The notes under the pieces were generated by a model. It saw nothing but the letters and a program-made list of their open reading frames with translations, was not told the DNA's origin and ran no database searches. The position numbers and the translations under genes are program-made. Of a stretch of 64,000 nt of DNA, positions 1 to 10,218 are shown one piece after another. This stretch comes from Brachyhypopomus gauderio (lineage: Eukaryota > Chordata > Actinopteri > Gymnotiformes > Hypopomidae), in contig NW_027506879.1 in NCBI RefSeq assembly GCF_052324685.1, positions 1,332,001 to 1,396,000 on the forward strand, in the 5' to 3' direction. The number at the start of each line of letters is the position of its first letter. Position 1 is the stretch's first letter.

Positions 1-827
1 AGTTTGTGAGAACTTCGTGCAGTCTCACGTGCGGCTGACCACTGGCTTCTACCACATGTTCCTTTGCCTTGAGTCTGTTTAAAATAAATTTAGTTAGTTA
101 CAAGTATAATATATACACATTTGAATAACAAGGGCAGAGAGAATTCAAATTGTACTAACATTTTCACTTTACCCCTGACCTCTTCAACAAATGTGTATAC
201 ATCAATATCTTTTGCAATAAAGGTGCCAGGAAAGTATGATTCCTCTGACCTTTAACATGGAATTATACCTACAGTTACATACATTTTACATACATTTACT
301 ATGAATAAAGCAGCTTTACCCTGCTGACTGTCGAAACCTATAGAGTTTTCTGTTGCCATCTGCACAAACGGCAGTCATGTTCGGGGTACAAGCAGAGCAT
401 GTGAAGTGGTCCACAAAAGCCATTTTGTCACACTGAAACTTGCAGAATGAGTACTCCATGAAGCTTCTCTGAAACATGTCTCCATGTATCTTCCCAAACT
501 GCAAGGTTACAATTTGTTTAAGTTAAAATGAAAAGTCCTAAAGAACACCTAAAGATATATTACTCCGCACTGGACTTACCCTTCCAAACTGCTGAGTCCT
601 CCCATCTAAGATCTGCAAAAAACTTTGCCTTGATAGACTAGGTGCAGCAGTTTTCATTTCCAAAAACGTATGGAAAACATCTATTGTAAACAAGGTCTCA
701 GCATTTACAAATTCAGGCCAATAACCACTTTTTATGAGGTCGCTCCTATCTGGTGTCCATTGTGTCTGGCATAATCTACACACTGTAACTGGTAAGCGCA
801 GATCATATCGACCTAAAACAAATAAAC

Positions 828-1139
828 TGTCACGGTGACAGCTCCGGACCCTTCCCACTTATGTCCATATTAGTAGTTCCGTGGGTGTGGGTCATTTGTG
901 AGCGTGTTCGTAGTCACACCTGTGCCTTGTCTCGAGATCACGAGAGTATGTGTTAATCACCTATATAATGTGCGTTTGCGCAATGTCTTGTGCTCGTCTT
1001 TGTCTAAAGTTCCATGCCTGTGTAAGTGTCGTGTGGATGTGCTTGCGCTCCGCACTGAGCTTAACGTTGTTGTGTGAAATTAAACGTTGTGTGTTGCACC
1101 TTTCGACGCTCGTCGTGCCTCCTTCCTTCCAGCGTCACA
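828..1139 (+). mobile_element. Solo-LTR-like insertion in a KDZ transposase intron
   Basis: A 312-bp block starts TGTCACGG and ends GCGTCACA. It has a TATATAATG box near 962 and an ATTAAA signal near 1079, which is the promoter and poly(A) layout of an LTR read on the plus strand. It lies 15 bp beyond the transposase exon boundary at 812. A short AAAC on each side could be the target duplication but is only 4 bp and offset by one base. Confidence 0.4.
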
Positions 1140-2100
1140 CAAACAAAAAAAATAAGACAGGAAGCACAGGTTATTTTAGTCAACAGAGTGAAGTAAAACA
1201 GTTTTGTATAATGAAGAATATATACTTATTTTATCTGAATCTCTCATATGGTGCATGTAACATTTTTAAAATCAAGTCCATTCATTTCTAAATCTGGCTC
1301 AATTAATTTAATTACAAAAGCCTACATACCATTTATGCAAACCAAAATGACTCAGTTAGATTTTCTGGGCCACAGGAGCACAGTGGGAGAGGTCTTACAG
1401 TAGGCAACAGGCATGCTGAAAATAGAAGCTCAAATAATGAATAACCAAGTAATTTAATACTTAACATAAACCTACACAAAAATTAATTATTTAAATCACT
1501 TAAACAAAATCATGAATTCTCTACCTTGATTACATTGTATATATTTTCCATTTTCTTTCATGAAGCTCACAGTTGGGACAATACTCCTGAAAAATCCCTC
1601 AGTGAATGATTCCCTATTATGGAGTGTCAGTTTTTTGTGTCTGTGTATGTCACAGTCCATACACAGCCACTCCTCTGGCATGCAGTCTCTGCAGCAAAGG
1701 ACTGCAGAAGACAAGCAGTGGCTACAGTTTCTCTCTGCAGCCACTCTGGAAGAGAGGAGGCAGTCCAGGTGGTATGGCCTTGCTTTCTGCCATTCATCTT
1801 GAGCTGCAACCTGGCGAAATTGCCATGAAGTGGATGTTGACGGACGTTCTGTGACCTGATCAGCATCAGCTAATGTTAAAATCTCTTGAAGTTTCTGTAG
1901 CTCACTATCTAAAATCAAGTTGAGAATTGAAAAATATTGTGAAGAAAAAATATATAGCGTGAGATGAAGAGTTATATCTATATCTATTGTTTTAATGAAT
2001 ATTAATTTAACAATCATCTTACCAACCACACTCTGAGACAAGTTTGAATCAGCCAGTTCTGGTACATTCTCAAGTACAACTCTCTCCGAATGATTCAGGC

Positions 2101-2255
2101 CAGAGCCGGAGTGGCTAATCGGGAGATTTGGGAGGATTCCCGATGGGCCGGCTCATGTCAAGCTCTAGTTTGGGCCGATTGGGAGGGAAAAATAATTTTG
2201 GGCCGGATTTGGGCATGAAACTCCCAGACTGAAAAAGTGGCCCACTCCGGCCCTC
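2101..2255. mobile_element. hAT-type MITE inserted in a transposase exon
   Basis: This 155-bp element starts CAGAGCCGGAGTGG and ends CCACTCCGGCCCTC, so the ends are inverted repeats. The 8-bp direct repeat ATTCAGGC flanks it at 2093-2100 and 2256-2263, as expected for hAT. Removing the element and one duplication restores an open frame in the host exon. A second, internally deleted copy lies at 52732-52850. Confidence 0.8.
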
Positions 2256-2281
2256 ATTCAGGCCCTTACTGGCAGAAGTCC

Positions 2282-3405
2282 CTACAAAGCAAGATATACA
2301 GACAAACACTCTGAAAACAGTGACCACACAACAACACACAAAAGGTGAAACAGAGTATTTAATTCTTATTCATTAAGTTCGTGATACTTCATTATTAAAA
2401 TTCTGGTCTTGCCAACCCTATAAAAATAAGAACTTAAATGAGTCTAATTCCTAGCTAGCCAAAAATGAATAAAGATCGCTGCACATGTAAAAAAAAAATT
2501 AAAAAACTAACAGAAAACCCAAGACAAACTTGAACATGAAACACGTTTACGTTTTTCTCCACTTCTGCTTCTTCTATGCAGTGGGCATCCTTCAGAATCT
2601 TTCTCCACCCAGCGGATGTTTAATTTACTGGCAGAAATTTGTTTCTCTTTGTCTTCCTTCACCTTCACAAAGCACAACATAAGCATGAACATAACACAGA
2701 TTTGCATTATACACTTGTTTGCATGACAGGTTACATTTTATAGCTACTTGAATTATTGTATTATAACTGAAAATTGCCTTCTCAAACTTCTCACTCTATG
2801 TTGAGCTAAAACCAAATCTGCAAGGAAAATAACATACTCTGCTTCACCAATGTCCAACTGAACAGCCATTCAAAAGACCTGTTGAAGAAATAAAACACGA
2901 AGGACCATAAGAACTTTAGAATGTGGAAGCTGAAATGAAGAAGCTGATATAGCGATAAGATGGGGCAAACTTTAAACTGCGTTTCAGAATCCTTAAATTA
3001 GGATTTTAAATTTATTCCCACAATGATTTAGTTAGGGTTAGATGTCTTTATATGAAAACTGCAACTCTCTTCTTCCCACTTCTCTTTTATAGTGTTTTTA
3101 TGTCTGTTATTGGTTTCTTTATTTCAGTTTTGACTGTTCGTATTTCGCCAGCTCTCGGTAACTGGTACGTTCCTTATTACTCTTTTTAAGGCATGATTGA
3201 AAAGAGATAAGAGCTTCTGAAATACGCCTTAAAGGTTTCACAAAATAGTTTGGGTGAAATGTTATCTTTATCATTAGTTTCAAAAAAGTTTTATGTGCGT
3301 TTCTATGTATTCACAGAACTTGATGTTTGTAAGGAGTTCTGGATTAAATCTCCAGTTTTTATGGTTGGATATATGCCCAGGGAGCTTAAGTGCAAATGAC
3401 ACTAA
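2282..3405. other. No gene recognised
   Basis: AT-rich unique-looking sequence. A minus-strand open stretch at 2507-2707 could be an upstream exon of the KDZ element, but it has no clear donor. Nothing else is supported here. Confidence 0.4.
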
Positions 3406-3409
3406 TGGT

Positions 3410-5000
3410 GTGACACTAATTGCCGCCATTGTAACAATAGGGCAATAGTTTGCCATCAACTAGGAAAAAGTCTACCTCTGTGGAAACGTTGTGTACTTTG
3501 GAGTGAAAGGAATACTCTCTGCCTGAAGAGTTAGAGAGCTGCCAAACATAAAGATTTATATTCTCTATGTATGACCTAAAGAGATTGCATGCCTTTGAGG
3601 GTTCTGTTCTAATGGTAGAAGATCTATCCAGGTATGTATCCAAAACAAAATAACAGTCCCCACCAATGACTAGGTTAGTGTTGGAAATGTCCTATATCAA
3701 ATTTAGGACTTTTCTGAAAAATTCTGGGTCGTCATGGTTTGGGCCATATACATTCAGTAAGGTCATCGGGGTGGAATGAATCTCCCCAACAACAATTACA
3801 TACCTCCCATCCTTGTCAACAATTGTGGACATTTGTTTAAAAGGAACCCCCCTGCGGATTAGAATAGCTGCACCTCTAGTCTTTATGAGAAAATTTGAAT
3901 GGTAATTTGCTGTATCCACTTACATCTAAGTCTTCGTGTGAGTCATGCTTTAGGTGTGTTTCTTGAAAGATAATATCCGCTTGTAATGAGCTAAGATGAG
4001 CAACACTTTACCCTTCTTAACTGGTTCATTAATACCATTCACGTTCCATAAGCAGAAGTTTAAATTGCCACCACTCTTCCCGAACTTCCCGTTTCCCACC
4101 ATGCATCATGTGGGCAGAATAAAGGCGTATCTTAGACTCTTCTTCCTTCCTGATTGGCACATACGACCATAAGCTAAATTGCACTCCTTCTGGCAATAGG
4201 TTTCTGGTGGTGTGAAAGCCGCACGACGTTCGACAACAGCAGGGGGAAAGTCTCTGAAAATTAGAATTTACCCGTCTTGATATGTAAGGGTTCTAGACTG
4301 CATTACTTTCTTAGAATTAGAATCTTTTCGAAAGCATGACTGTAGTGCACCCTGAAGATCAGAGGCAGAGGTGGTTCGTTGTCATCCGGGTGCACTCGCA
4401 GTGCCCTATGAGCTCGGTCAATCACTGGTTTTTCATCCAGTTGTAGGACATCTGTCAGCAGCTGTGCCACAAAGTAGTTTTCTGTCCATTTTCCAGCCCC
4501 TCTTTAACTCCTCAAATTCTGTCGCTTCGACCACCCCTCGAGGTCCAGGCACTTTTCTGAGAGTTGGTTAACTTGACTTTGCAGTGCCTTAACTTTAGCT
4601 CTGAGATCCGCAACAACGTCGGAATCAGCATTAGCCAACTCAACTAAACTTTTTAAGTTGTTTTGATCATGAAGGTGAGCATGTACAGTAATAAATGCAT
4701 TGTCACTTTCCGCCTTCATCGCAGCAATTTCACCTCTCAAAACTGTACTCATGTCCGCAATATTTTCATAAATTTTAGTGCAAATGTCCGATTTAGCTTG
4801 TGACAACTTTGTAGCGCTGCTATAGCGGCTAGCACAGCCTGCCTATCCGCGATTTGAGCGCTTGTTTTGGGGTTGTCTTTCCCACTCCGGCTCGGCGCTT
4901 CGTTTGGGCCTCCACCTTCGGACGTTTCGGTCCTGGTGTTCCCTTTCAGTTTGCCCATTTCTGGTGTCCTTTTGTCACTTTGGGCATCACAAGTCCACAA
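3410..5000 (-). mobile_element. L1/Tx1-like LINE fragment (ORF1 plus start of ORF2)
   Basis: On the minus strand, 4504-5000 reads as a LINE ORF1: a basic, polar start near 4960, then a heptad-rich coiled coil ending in DLEGWSKRQNLRS, the usual lead-in to the L1 ORF1 RNA-binding domain. Downstream, 3692-3919 and 3416-3643 read as the apurinic-type endonuclease of ORF2 (TRGAAILIRR, LLNVYGPNHDDPEFF, then LVIGGDCYFVLD and STEVDFFLV). The frames are broken by stops and small indels. The reverse transcriptase is absent: homology stops near 3410, so this copy keeps its 5' part and lacks its 3' part, the reverse of normal LINE truncation. Confidence 0.7.
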
Positions 5001-5149
5001 ACATCCAAGTAAACAATTTAGCTTGTGTATGTTTGGTTTTAATGGAATTTTAATAAGTTTAAATTCTGCAGGAGCTACAGCTAGCGCGTCTTATCTCCTC
5101 ATTGCTCAACAGCGCCCCCTGAAGTGCCTTATTTCCTGATTGATCCTTT

Positions 5150-5660
5150 CGACCTCACTGTTGGTTTGAGGAAGATGGCTTGACGACAAACTCACTGCTA
5201 CTCCCAACATCTTGCAAAACTGTCTACAAACCTGAGAGGTGAACTGGGACCCTCGATCTCCTCAGGTAACCCAAATATGCAGAACACATGCGTGAAGATA
5301 GCTTGCACCGTTTCCATAGCAGAAGGTAGGCTAGAGAATGGAAGTAGATGACACATCTTAGAAAATCTACAACAACCATGATAACGCTGTTTTCACCTGA
5401 CTTAGGCAACTCAGTAATGAAGTCCACAACTATATGTGTCCAAGGCCTGCGAGGAATGGGGAGGGAATGGAGTTTGTGAGGAGAGAACGAGGGTCTCTAA
5501 CATCATCATGGAGAGAGGACCACCAGTACGTCTTAGTAATGAGTTGAGTTGTCTTATTCACTCCAGGATGGCCAAAGCTTGGGATGCATGTATCATGTGC
5601 ATGAGTTCACCTTTCAGGGGTACGGGAACAAACTGTTTACCTTCAGGACATTTTGCAGGC
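5150..5660 (-). mobile_element. Ty3/Gypsy-type polyprotein scrap (integrase region)
   Basis: Minus-strand translation between about 5220 and 5430 shows [20 protein letters not shown], the start of a Gypsy-family integrase core, followed by further integrase-like residues in shifted frames. Upstream at 5440-5660 the match is weaker and interrupted by stops. No LTRs, gag or reverse transcriptase are seen nearby, so this is a decayed fragment. Confidence 0.6.
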
Positions 5661-5795
5661 ATCTGACAGACACACAGACATTCTTTGCTTCCTAAGTGGA
5701 GATGGGGTGAAAAGTGATGCAGTCTGAAGCCTCAGTTGTCTGAAGGAACAAGCGACATTCAGCACGTTCTGCATGAAAGCAAACGGGCCTAACCG

Positions 5796-6429
5796 GCAGC
5801 ACCAGTGCAGACAGCCTCAACGCAGACAGCACCAGTGCAGACAGCCTCAACGCAGACAGCACCAGTGCAGACAGCCTCAATGCAGACAGCACCAGTGCAG
5901 ACAGCCTCAATGCAGACAGCACCAGTGCAGACAGCCTCAAAGCAGACAGCACCAGTGCAGACAGCCTCAACGCAGACAGCACCAGTGCAGACAGCCTCAA
6001 AGCAGACAGCACCAGTGCAGACAGCCTCAACGCAGACAGCACCAGTGCAGACAGCCTCAAAGCAGACAGCACCAGTGCAGACAGCCTCAACGCAGACAGC
6101 ACCAGTGCAGACAGCCTCAACGCAGACAGCACCAGTGCAGACAGCCTCAACGCAGACAGCACCAGTGCAGACAGCCTCAATGCAGACAGCACCAGTGCAG
6201 ACAGCCTCAACGCAGACAGCACCAGTGCAGACAGCCTCAACGCAGACAGCACCAGTGCAGACAGCCTCAAAGCAGACAGCACCAGTGCAGACAGCCTCAA
6301 CGCAGACAGCACCAGTGCAGACAGCCTCAATGCAGACAGCACCAGTGCAGACAGCCTCAACGCAGACAGCACCAGTGCAGACAGCCTCAACGCAGACAGC
6401 ACCAGTGCAGACAGCCTCAACGCAGACAG
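5796..6429. repeat. 30-bp minisatellite, 21 copies
   Basis: Perfect 30-bp units, each made of two related 15-mers (CAGACAGCCTCAANG and CAGACAGCACCAGTG). Units differ almost only at one base (N = C, T or A) in the order C C T T A C A C A C C C T C C A C T C C C. Several frames are open only because the period is a multiple of three and the unit lacks stops. Confidence 0.95.
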
Positions 6430-6513
6430 GCCCCGCTGCTAGTGAGCCAGTGTAGCTGACATGGCTGCTGAGCCTTTAGACCAACTTGGCACCTGGTTTT
6501 CTACAGGATCTAA

Positions 6514-8046
6514 TGGCGCATTTCCACTAGGGCCTGCTTGGCGCGGTACGGTTCGGTACGGGTCGATTCGCAACGGAACGGTACGGTCGCGTTGTGTTTC
6601 CATTACAATGGTGAACCACCTCAATGTGGGTGGAGTCGCTGTTGGCGCGCGGGTTGTAGTGTCGTGACATCATTTGTATACGACCACAACACCGGTCGAC
6701 GCCCCTTAACACATAGCATTATTGTATCTTATTTATCTTTATCTTCATTATTGTATGTGGTTGCTCTAATTATTGATAATAATTTGGTATTACTCAAACA
6801 GGCTGAACACACCCTGCATAAAAAGCATCAGTCATACAATCAAATGAAATCAAACTTTATTATGAAATATAGATATTTAAAGTACAACATATGTAAATAA
6901 TATAGTTATAGTTTTAAAAAAGTGCAAAAAGCAAATATATACGTATAGCTTTATATGAAATAAATATTTATAGTACTACAAGCAACATTTTGTGTGCTTT
7001 TACTGGCGTCTGTCTCGCATGGTGTTCACAAGTTCGCCAAACACCCCGAGGAAAGCCCGGTTGAAGGAAACATTTTCCGCCAACTCCGCTCGCCTCGTCA
7101 GTGGAAGGGGAATCTTGAACGTAAAAAATAACAAATATTAAACACAAGCATTCCCGTGAAAGCAACAACAATATAGCGTAACTGCACAAAATGTGTAGCA
7201 CGTCATCGCTGCTCATGCTGTGTTTATGGCTACAGCTAACTAGCAACTAGCAAGGCTAAGAGCTAGCTATTGTACAGTAGTGACTGTGGTGGTAACATTA
7301 ACTACAAACACAGCTCTAAATTCCTGCGTTTACAATAGATGCGTTCATATTACGTTCATATTACATCTTTTACGAGCCTAGTAGTAAAACTGTGAAATCA
7401 CAATACACTCACCATTCTCCGTGGCCTCCAGCACCGACAATGTCCAGCACGTTTTCTCTTCCGTTACTGGCTGGCCGGTGACCGTATGTGACATCCATTT
7501 GCTGGAACCATTTCCAGTCTTTGCGGTTTGCTCCGCTGTGTCCGTTATGGTCCTTCACCGCCCGGTAATCGCGTTAAGCTTTTTTAGCTTGGACCGACCG
7601 GCACTGCTGAACGGACCGCTGGTAGCCATGAGTGGCCATTAGCGCGGAAACCTCGCTAAAAACCTTTACATTTCTAGTGGCCCCGTCCAGTTCGCCCTGG
7701 ATTTTTTGATCGCTGATTATTAACAGAAAGGTTTGTACCTCGGCGTTTGACCAGGGAACAGACTTCGCTCCTTGGGTTTTAAAAATGGCTGAGGAGTCCA
7801 TAGCATAGCGGAGGAGTCGCTCTCCTGACGCAACCTGTGACGACACTCCCTGGCCAATCAGTGTCATGCTGTTACTCCACGTCACAGAACTGTACCGCTT
7901 CGGAACGGTTAGAACCTCGAGCGAGTCGGTACGAAAATAGTACCCAAAGGGGCCGGCTCACAGGGGCCTGGTACTAATGGAAACACTCACAAACCGACCC
8001 GTATCGAACCGTACCGCGCCAAGCAGGCCCTAGTGGAAATGCGCCA
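6514..8046. mobile_element. PIF/Harbinger-type element with long terminal inverted repeats
   Basis: Ends are TGGCGCATTTCCACTAGGGC and its reverse complement, and the match extends inward about 50 bp with few differences. The flanking triplet TAA occurs at 6511-6513 and 8047-8049, matching the three-base TWA duplication of PIF/Harbinger. The only coding trace inside is a Myb/SANT-like gene on the minus strand. No DDE transposase is present, so the element would depend on another copy for movement. Confidence 0.8.
7003..7885 (-). pseudogene. Harbinger Myb/SANT-like DNA-binding protein gene, frameshifted
   Basis: The first exon (about 7540-7803) starts at MDSSAIFKTQG and carries WSNAEVQTFLLIISDQKIQ and the QCRS block of the Myb-like protein that PIF/Harbinger elements encode beside their transposase. 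After KKA the frame hits a stop. A shift at about 7575-7600 recovers DYRAVKDHNGHSGANRKDW, then MDVTYGHRPASNGREN, ending at a donor near 7412. A likely last exon lies at about 7000-7110 (NRAFLGVFGELVNTMRDRRQ, then stop). The frameshift makes this copy non-functional as read. In this family the Myb-like protein is known to help bring the transposase to the ends. Confidence 0.65.
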
Positions 8047-8049
8047 TAA

Positions 8050-8400
8050 GGTTCCATCTATTTGCACCATTACATTCCCTTAAAGGTTTATAAGATCAGA
8101 GTCAGTTAGCAAAACACAGTTACAAGAACAGCAAGAGCCTGACCAAGGCTCTTCGTCACCCTTCCTCATCCTCAGTGGAGACAGAGACCAGAGTCTCAGC
8201 TTGGTGACTGCTAGCTGATGTACTCGAGCTTTGCCAGTATTTTACCCCATAAGCTCCAGACTTACTTTCTGTTGTTATTATTATTAATGGATATTAATAT
8301 ATTATTTACCATATTAACTGTGAATTAGTCAGAAACTAATGTGAAAAAGTAAGCGTGGAGAGATCCTTGTAGTGAGAAAGTGAACCCCCGTGTTGTATTA
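8050..8400. other. No gene recognised
   Basis: Short unique-looking stretch between the Harbinger element and the LINE. I see no coding or repeat signal. It ends with AAAAGAACCATAGAGG (8401-8416), the left copy of the LINE target duplication. Confidence 0.5.
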
Positions 8401-8537
8401 AAAAGAACCATAGAGGGGAACCACGTGACCTTGAATGGCGACGGCTGCATAGACTCTGACTCCGTCCCTACACTTCTCTTAATAAGATTTTTACCTCGGT
8501 TTAATTTTCCAAATTCACTATTACACTTGATACAATT

Positions 8538-9722
8538 ATGGAGGACCCTACCGGCGACAAGGATTTTCCCATTTTTTCGTCTACACGGTCCCACAAACTC
8601 AAGGACAAGAAAAAACAAATTCCGGAATCCACTGACGAGGACGAAGCTAGCAATCAGGCTAATACACTACCGCACATGGCCATTTTGACTGAACTTAAAT
8701 CTATCAGTGGCCGTCTGGATAATATAGAGCAGGGGTAATCAATTAAATCTTTCCGCGGTCCATTTTTGGCAGATAGCTCAGACCTTAGGTCCGGGTCCGC
8801 GGTGGCGAACGAAAGTTGTTGAGCGGTGGGGGGTGGTGGCGAACGTAACACTCGTCTGAAAATAAATTCTCCGGTTTAAAATATAGTCTCCCGTTAAATT
8901 TTTTTTGGCATTTGGGTCCGTATCCAGTTAATCAGGAATGTGATTGGGTCCGGACAGGACGGCGTTCGGGTCCGGATCCGGACCGCGGTCCGCCATTTGG
9001 TGATACCTGATATAGAGGGTCGCCTTCAAGTTATTTCTGATTCTGTCTCTTCGGTGGAAACTTCACTGGCTACTTTGGTGGCTCGTGTAACCGCTACAGA
9101 AAGCAGATTGGAAGAAACTGAAAACAGAATCTCGTCTGTGGAGGATTCGCTAACCACACACGAAGCCCAAACAGCTAAATTACTTAAAACAACGGAGATT
9201 TTACAAACAAAGGTCGATGATCTAGAAAACCGTGGAAGACGAAAGAATCTTAAAATTATTGGTTTACCGGAGGGTGCTGAAAGCGGTGTTCCCCTGGCTG
9301 AGTTTCTTCAGAACCATATTCCCTCCTGGGTCGATCTTCCTACGAGCGCTCAACCCATTGAAATCGAACGGGCCCATAGATCCCCAGCTTTAACATCCCG
9401 CTCCAGAAACACACCGCGGACCATCCTGGTCCGATTTCTACGGTTCACTACCAAAGAAGCCATTTTAAGAGCGGCACTCAAAAAACGTTCGATTTCTCAC
9501 AACGGATCATCCCTGCGCTTCTACACGGATCTCTCAGCTGATGTGCTACGCAGACGACGCGAATTTGATGCTGAGGTGAAAGTCCTGGTTCAGCGAGGCA
9601 TGTACCGAGGCTTTGCTTACCCAGCCAAACTTCGCTGTTTACGTGATGGGAAGATACAACTTTTCGAGAACCAAGAATCTGCACGTAACTTCGTGGCTTC
9701 CTTCGATCACAGTCCGAACTGA
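8538..9722 (+). pseudogene. LINE ORF1 protein, interrupted by a hAT insertion
   Basis: ORF1 starts MEDPTGDKDFPIF at 8538 and runs open to 8729, where the hAT at 8730-9009 breaks it. It resumes at 9018 in the same frame and continues to the stop at 9720-9722. The resumed part has a long coiled coil with heptads (SSVETSLATLVARVTATESR), then the L1 ORF1 RNA-binding signature (LENRGRRKNLKIIGLPEG, then IERAHRSP and a C-terminal LRRRREFD block). ORF1 proteins form trimers that bind the element's RNA and act as nucleic-acid chaperones. With the insert and one 8-bp duplication removed the frame is continuous, so the insertion is the only visible lesion. Confidence 0.8.
8730..9009. mobile_element. hAT-type MITE inside LINE ORF1
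   Basis: This 280-bp element begins CAGGGGTAATCA and ends TGATACCTG. Both sides carry the identical 8-bp duplication ATATAGAG (8722-8729 and 9010-9017). It has no coding capacity. The inner GC-rich block around 8825 resembles G-rich stretches in the other hAT elements of this window. Confidence 0.85.
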
Positions 9723-10218
9723 ACAGTGAAACTCTTAAGTGTATTACTCTTACCGAGGTGATATGTTTACTCTACCGGGGAGGTTTCGTTTGGGGTTAAA
9801 AGCTGCTCAACGTGAGTATATAAATCATTATTAATAATAACCATGCAGCTTGGTTACAAACGGAACAGATGTATTTTAATGTCATTTTTTCTCACATTTT
9901 TATTCCTCGCGATGGTTACATAGGAGGAGGGTGGGGACGATTAGTTATAGGTAGCTACGTCCCGGAGGGTGTTGTTCTCTGGCACCACAAAGTTTCCACG
10001 TTACATCTATGGTGTCTTCTCATTTCAGGGTGAGCCCTATCAGTTGGGGATAGGGCCGGGGAGGGTTGAGGGGGTGTTTGTTTACATTCTTCTTACTGTT
10101 TGTGGTTATTTGCTTACTTTTTTGTTTATTGGTCCGGGGATTTATGTCTCTTCATTTGTTGATGTAAAAATAATATTGCATATTTATATCTCATATTATG
10201 CTGCTTTAAGGTCCAATA

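Larger units (their letters stand above)
1..2281 (-). mobile_element. KDZ (Zisupton-type) DNA transposon, transposase exons, cut by the left edge
   Basis: Minus-strand exons are 2023-2281 (split by a hAT insertion), 1525-1908, 580-812, 320-498 and 1-74. Each is bounded by AG acceptors and GT donors, and all junctions keep one reading frame. Exon 1525-1908 carries a cysteine cluster (CSHC, CCRDC, CMDC, then H-x-H). The next exons carry CRLC, WTPD and SGYWPEFVN blocks, then FGKIHGDMFQRSF and a CSACTP block followed by DGNRK. This order is what I recall for the cysteine-cluster region of KDZ transposases, common in fish. The catalytic part would lie beyond the left edge. A solo-LTR-like insertion sits in the intron between 812 and 1525. 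A possible earlier exon at about 2507-2707 (basic, KRKR) is not proven. Confident on family, less so on exact borders. Confidence 0.75.

Noticed and set aside
5692..6459. Open frames of 216-242 codons on both strands
   Set aside because: By-products of a 30-bp repeat without stop codons. Same reasoning as for the arrays at 22.9 and 43.1 kb.
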